22,500 nucleotides of DNA from NCBI RefSeq assembly GCF_964340395.1, contig NC_135567.1, positions 11,781,984 to 11,804,483 of the forward strand, given 5' to 3'. The position numbers and the translations under genes are program-made. The DNA is from Glandiceps talaboti. Taxonomy: Eukaryota; Hemichordata; Enteropneusta; Spengelidae. A model generated the notes under the pieces. That model did no database searches and was not told the origin of the DNA. It saw only the letters and a list, made by a program, of their open reading frames with translations. Positions 19,779-22,500 of this stretch are shown here, piece by piece (positions within the stretch are counted from its first letter, which is position 1; each line of letters begins with the position of its first letter).

Positions 19779-20190
19779 ATTATTTTATAGTTTTGCCAAT
19801 TCCAGTGAATTTGTAGACCGAGAAACGCAAAACAACGTATAATATACACAGCGCTGAACATCGTCTGCCATGTTCGGCCCGGAAGCTGAATACTAATCAT
19901 AGCGACACACGTACGTACACGTACACACACACATACACTACAATGAACTGCTGTGAACACAAATTTGTTTCATGAATGCGTTGTATTTTTAAACAGTGGA
20001 AATGACAATCATAAGTAACATCATGCATTTCGAAAAAATACCTAGGCGTATGAAGAAACAGAACAAATAAGCTTGTATTGTTATGCTCGTTCCGGGGCCA
20101 CGATGCCCAATAACGGAATACATTATCAGTAATAATGTACAGCGATGACGTCACAAAATTCACTGGAATTGGTAATGCTATAATATAATG
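19779..20190. mobile_element. Non-autonomous TIR (MITE-like) element in copy B
   Basis: The left end (about 19779-19812), containing CCAATTCCAGTGAATTT, is matched in inverted orientation by the right end (about 20157-20190), containing AAATTCACTGGAATTGG; outer positions also pair with a few mismatches (ATTATAG / CTATAAT). The interior (~345 bp) has no credible transposase; the open frames at 19634-19960 and 19897-20163 (minus) cross the repeats and are not convincing. An internal 8-bp inverted repeat TACATTAT / ATAATGTA is at 20119-20139. Copy A reads GCAGATTATTTTGTTTTAAAGAG with no insert, so copy A serves as the empty site. I could not define a clear target-site duplication. Confidence 0.65.
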
Positions 20191-22078
20191 TCTTTTAAAG
20201 AGAAGTTCATTATAAGTATAAAACTAACAAACCAGGTAGTTTCGAGGTAGGTCAGACAAATATTTCCATTTACTCATGCGTAAACAGTCATTTGACAGAA
20301 TCGTAGACGACAGAAGAGAGCTAGCTAACACACACGCATGCGTGGTAAAACGAATTAACCTGTGCACTAGTTACCCAGACATGGATCATGCTAATGTATA
20401 CGTCATTATTTCGTGGTCAATCACAGCATTCCTTTGATAAATCAGACTAACAGTATAGCCACATACAAAATGTCAAATTGCGTAAATTATATCTTTACGT
20501 CAACTTCTTCACAGCAGATAATTTAATTAGGGTATCTACCACAAATTGTTTACCTGGCAAAGTGATGATTGATAACAATATTTATAACGATATAGTTATC
20601 GGTGTACCAAGTTAGAACTATCCGGAAGTGGCCTATGATAGTGTTAATAATGTTAAGAAAATAACTAAATAAAATAAATGCAAATTTATATGAAATGTGT
20701 TGGCTTGTAAGTACAATTATTTGTTTTCAAATGTCGTTATTTTATTTTTACACGTTTATAAAATTATCGCATCTAAATGTTTAAAGATATGTTTGGGCCT
20801 CTTTCTTGACGTGTTGGCGTGGACAAATCATTTTTACTTTTTCTAAAAATTAACTGCAAAAGGCAAAAAGAGATTCCGGCACCCTCGAATTAATTCCATA
20901 TAGAAAGAGTGCCCAAATTTGGCATACGTGAAGCAATACTATTACTAGGTGAGAGGACAGCTACATCTACGCATGCGTCCCCGTCAAATCTCAAACTGAA
21001 CTCCATCCCCATTCCACCCTTCACCTACTAAAATTTTACAATTGAAAGCAGCTGAGTAATAGTTTGGGGAACTGTGTTGAAGTTGTTTGACCTGAGTGTA
21101 CAAAGCGGCACTGTTTTTTTCTTTAACTCTTTTCTGACAACTTTTACATTGTTAAGGAATGGTTTTGTATTTAATTTCCAATTCTGCTTTCATGCTCGGA
21201 CTAAACATTTCGGCTATGTTTTCTAATTGAAAATGACGTCACCAACCAAAGCAAATATTCGCGAGGCCAGATATTTTATCGGTCAAAATTTCCAGTTACA
21301 ATATTCCATAATGCACGCATAGCGGTCAGTTTACAGAATGTTATTTTTTTAGCTTGATGTGGTCTCAGTCGGAAGTAAAACGCGTAGCCTTGAGAAATTA
21401 TCCATCACTGTGTTGATACTTTGTTACAAATAAACACCAGGTGCAAAACTAATTAGGCAACGCATTATTTACTCAGAGATGGGACGCAACACGACGATAG
21501 ATAAAACTACACCTCCTTACCGGACACATTAAAACGGAACACGGTACGTAATATCAGAAGATCTAATAACCCATGATCCTATTAAAGTGCATTACTTCAC
21601 ACTTTACGGAGACTTTAATGATAATTATTGACGTAGTGAATGTACCGTCCTCCATTTCTGCACAACACTTAGCTAGCTAGTCTGGAATTTATATCATGAC
21701 GTCACATTCGAAAGGCTTTGGTAGCTTTTTATTAGTATGCGCTGTTATACGATTTTAAATTTGTGTAGTTGTAACGTGTATGCAGTTAAACGGAAGAAAT
21801 TGACTATTAAACACTTTGTCTCAAATAGATGTTAGCCGTGGTATTATTTACTCATGTATTTGCTTTAACATCATTAGATGGAGATAACAAAAAATCCCTA
21901 CCAGTCACCATTTTATCAAAACTGCCAACTATGTCTACACGTAACATAACAAATGATGGTTTATCGTGTATTGATTTGTAATTAGTGTAATTTAATGATG
22001 ATTACTCAAACCACACCGTATTAAACTATGTACAAATACAAATTATCAACATGGGTACCACCTCACACCATCACTCAT
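20191..22078. other. Right flank B, distal part
   Basis: Homologous to about 8275-10124. ACGCATGCGT palindromes persist at 20334-20343 and 20969-20978, while the third (copy A 8333) is mutated to CTCATGCGT. A TGACGTCA lies at 21234-21241. I see no conserved reading frame. Homology to copy A ends at about 22078. Confidence 0.6.
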
Positions 22079-22145
22079 GTAAGGAGTGGGGGTAACTCAT
22101 AAACAATCAGAGATTTGTAATTTATCTGATACTAGGACAAAATAG

Positions 22146-22153
22146 TATATAAA
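22146..22153 (+). promoter_or_regulatory. Candidate TATA box
   Basis: TATATAAA lies 41 bp upstream of the ATG at 22187. That would put a start site near 22172-22180, in the pyrimidine-rich TTCTCTATATTTCTC, leaving a very short leader. The surrounding DNA is AT-rich, so a chance match is possible. The downstream exon pair is the main support. Confidence 0.35.
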
Positions 22154-22186
22154 TGCCAGACTTAGTTCTCTATATTTCTCATATCT

Positions 22187-22442
22187 ATGCGAACGCTGCC
22201 GTCTAAAGGAAACGACCATGATGGCGAGGTAGGAATGTTCGTTTATGAACTGGATTTGATCATTACTTGAATATGGCTTGTAATATTTTAGTTTTGGCAG
22301 CTGTATATGTGATGCTGTCTCTTTCTAGGTTGTCGTTTTTTCCTCATTTGTAGCTGATACAGGTGTTAAAGTTGCTTTGCCGCTATCCATAATTTGGAGT
22401 GTCGTTTTTAGTCTCCATCACTTACATACAGATTTAAACAAG
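22187..22442 (+). CDS. Candidate first two exons of a membrane-protein gene (partial)
   Basis: Proposed exon 1 is 22187-22228 (14 codons, MRTLPSKGNDHDGE) ending at a GAG/GTAGGA donor. A 100-bp intron (22229-22328) ends in a pyrimidine-rich CTTTCTAG acceptor. Exon 2 is 22329-22442 (38 codons) ending at an AAG/GTAAAG donor. Both exons are phase 0, and the second frame is open with a hydrophobic stretch starting VVVFSSFVADTG and continuing through VALPLSIIWSVVF. The D-G then VVVF-SF pattern recalls the first transmembrane helix of monocarboxylate-transporter-like (SLC16) proteins, but the usual GWGW after DG is missing, so the family is only a guess. The frame stops soon after the donor in the intron, as expected. 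The gene would continue beyond the window. Confidence 0.38.
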
Positions 22443-22500
22443 GTAAAGCACGCTGTTTTCTCCTTGATTGTTTAATGCTTGGAACAAATCTTCCTCATAA

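Larger units (their letters stand above)
10125..22078 (+). repeat. Tandem duplication unit, copy B (~12 kb)
   Basis: Contains, in the same order as copy A, the left flank (10125-10521), the expanded 38-bp array (10522-18460), the tRNA-like relic and the right flank. The extra ~7 kb relative to copy A is nearly all added monomers (about 209 against 34), plus a ~550-bp insertion at 19637-20190 and minus the ~295-bp segment seen only in A. The homology to A ends near 22078, about 70 bp before a candidate TATA box. Confidence 0.88.

Noticed and set aside
19634-20163. Two overlapping minus-strand frames (108 and 88 codons) in the copy B insertion, as possible transposase
   Set aside because: They run across the palindrome and the inverted ends, lack a DDE/D-type pattern and are far too short.

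Overview
This is eukaryotic nuclear DNA, most likely from a marine invertebrate animal. It is AT-rich and gene-poor, with long microsatellite and minisatellite arrays, the decayed 3' end of a non-LTR retrotransposon, tRNA-like relics and a palindromic insertion. It has no operons, ribosome-binding sites or long unique open frames. The species cannot be named from what is visible. Only one stretch looks like a conventional gene: a possible TATA box and two short exons at the far right edge. | Layout. Bases 1-5111 are unique-looking intergenic DNA carrying a compound GTAT/GTAG microsatellite (507-850), five copies of a 59-bp tandem repeat (1992-2286), a minus-strand LINE 3' remnant (about 3111-3432) and two 12-bp kappaB-like palindromes (2294 and 4536). 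Bases ~5112-10124 (copy A) and ~10125-22078 (copy B) are two diverged head-to-tail copies of one unit. Each copy has a ~390-bp left flank, an array of a 38-bp minisatellite, a tRNA-like 73-mer about 100-130 bp past the array, and ~3.3 kb of right flank containing three degenerate ~155-bp repeats. Apart from the array, the copies differ mainly by a ~295-bp segment present only in A and a ~550-bp insertion present only in B. | The main difference is array size: about 34 monomers (1.3 kb) in A against about 209 monomers (7.9 kb) in B. Array B shows nested growth: a near-identical 1.3-kb tandem duplication (11215-12518 / 12519-13784), a marker block that recurs through the middle, and 342-bp and 266-bp higher-order units at the right edge. 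The two commonest variable sites in the monomer form CpG/TpG/CpA triads, which points to past cytosine methylation and deamination. | The long open frames on the minus strand of the arrays come from a stop-free 38-bp unit (38 = 2 mod 3, so all frames read the same peptide). I do not treat them as genes. The candidate gene at 22146-22442 starts about 70 bp past the right edge of copy B, so the duplicated flank would be its upstream region. I see no defence system, CRISPR array or intact mobile element. The most distinctive feature is the duplicated minisatellite locus and its asymmetric expansion.
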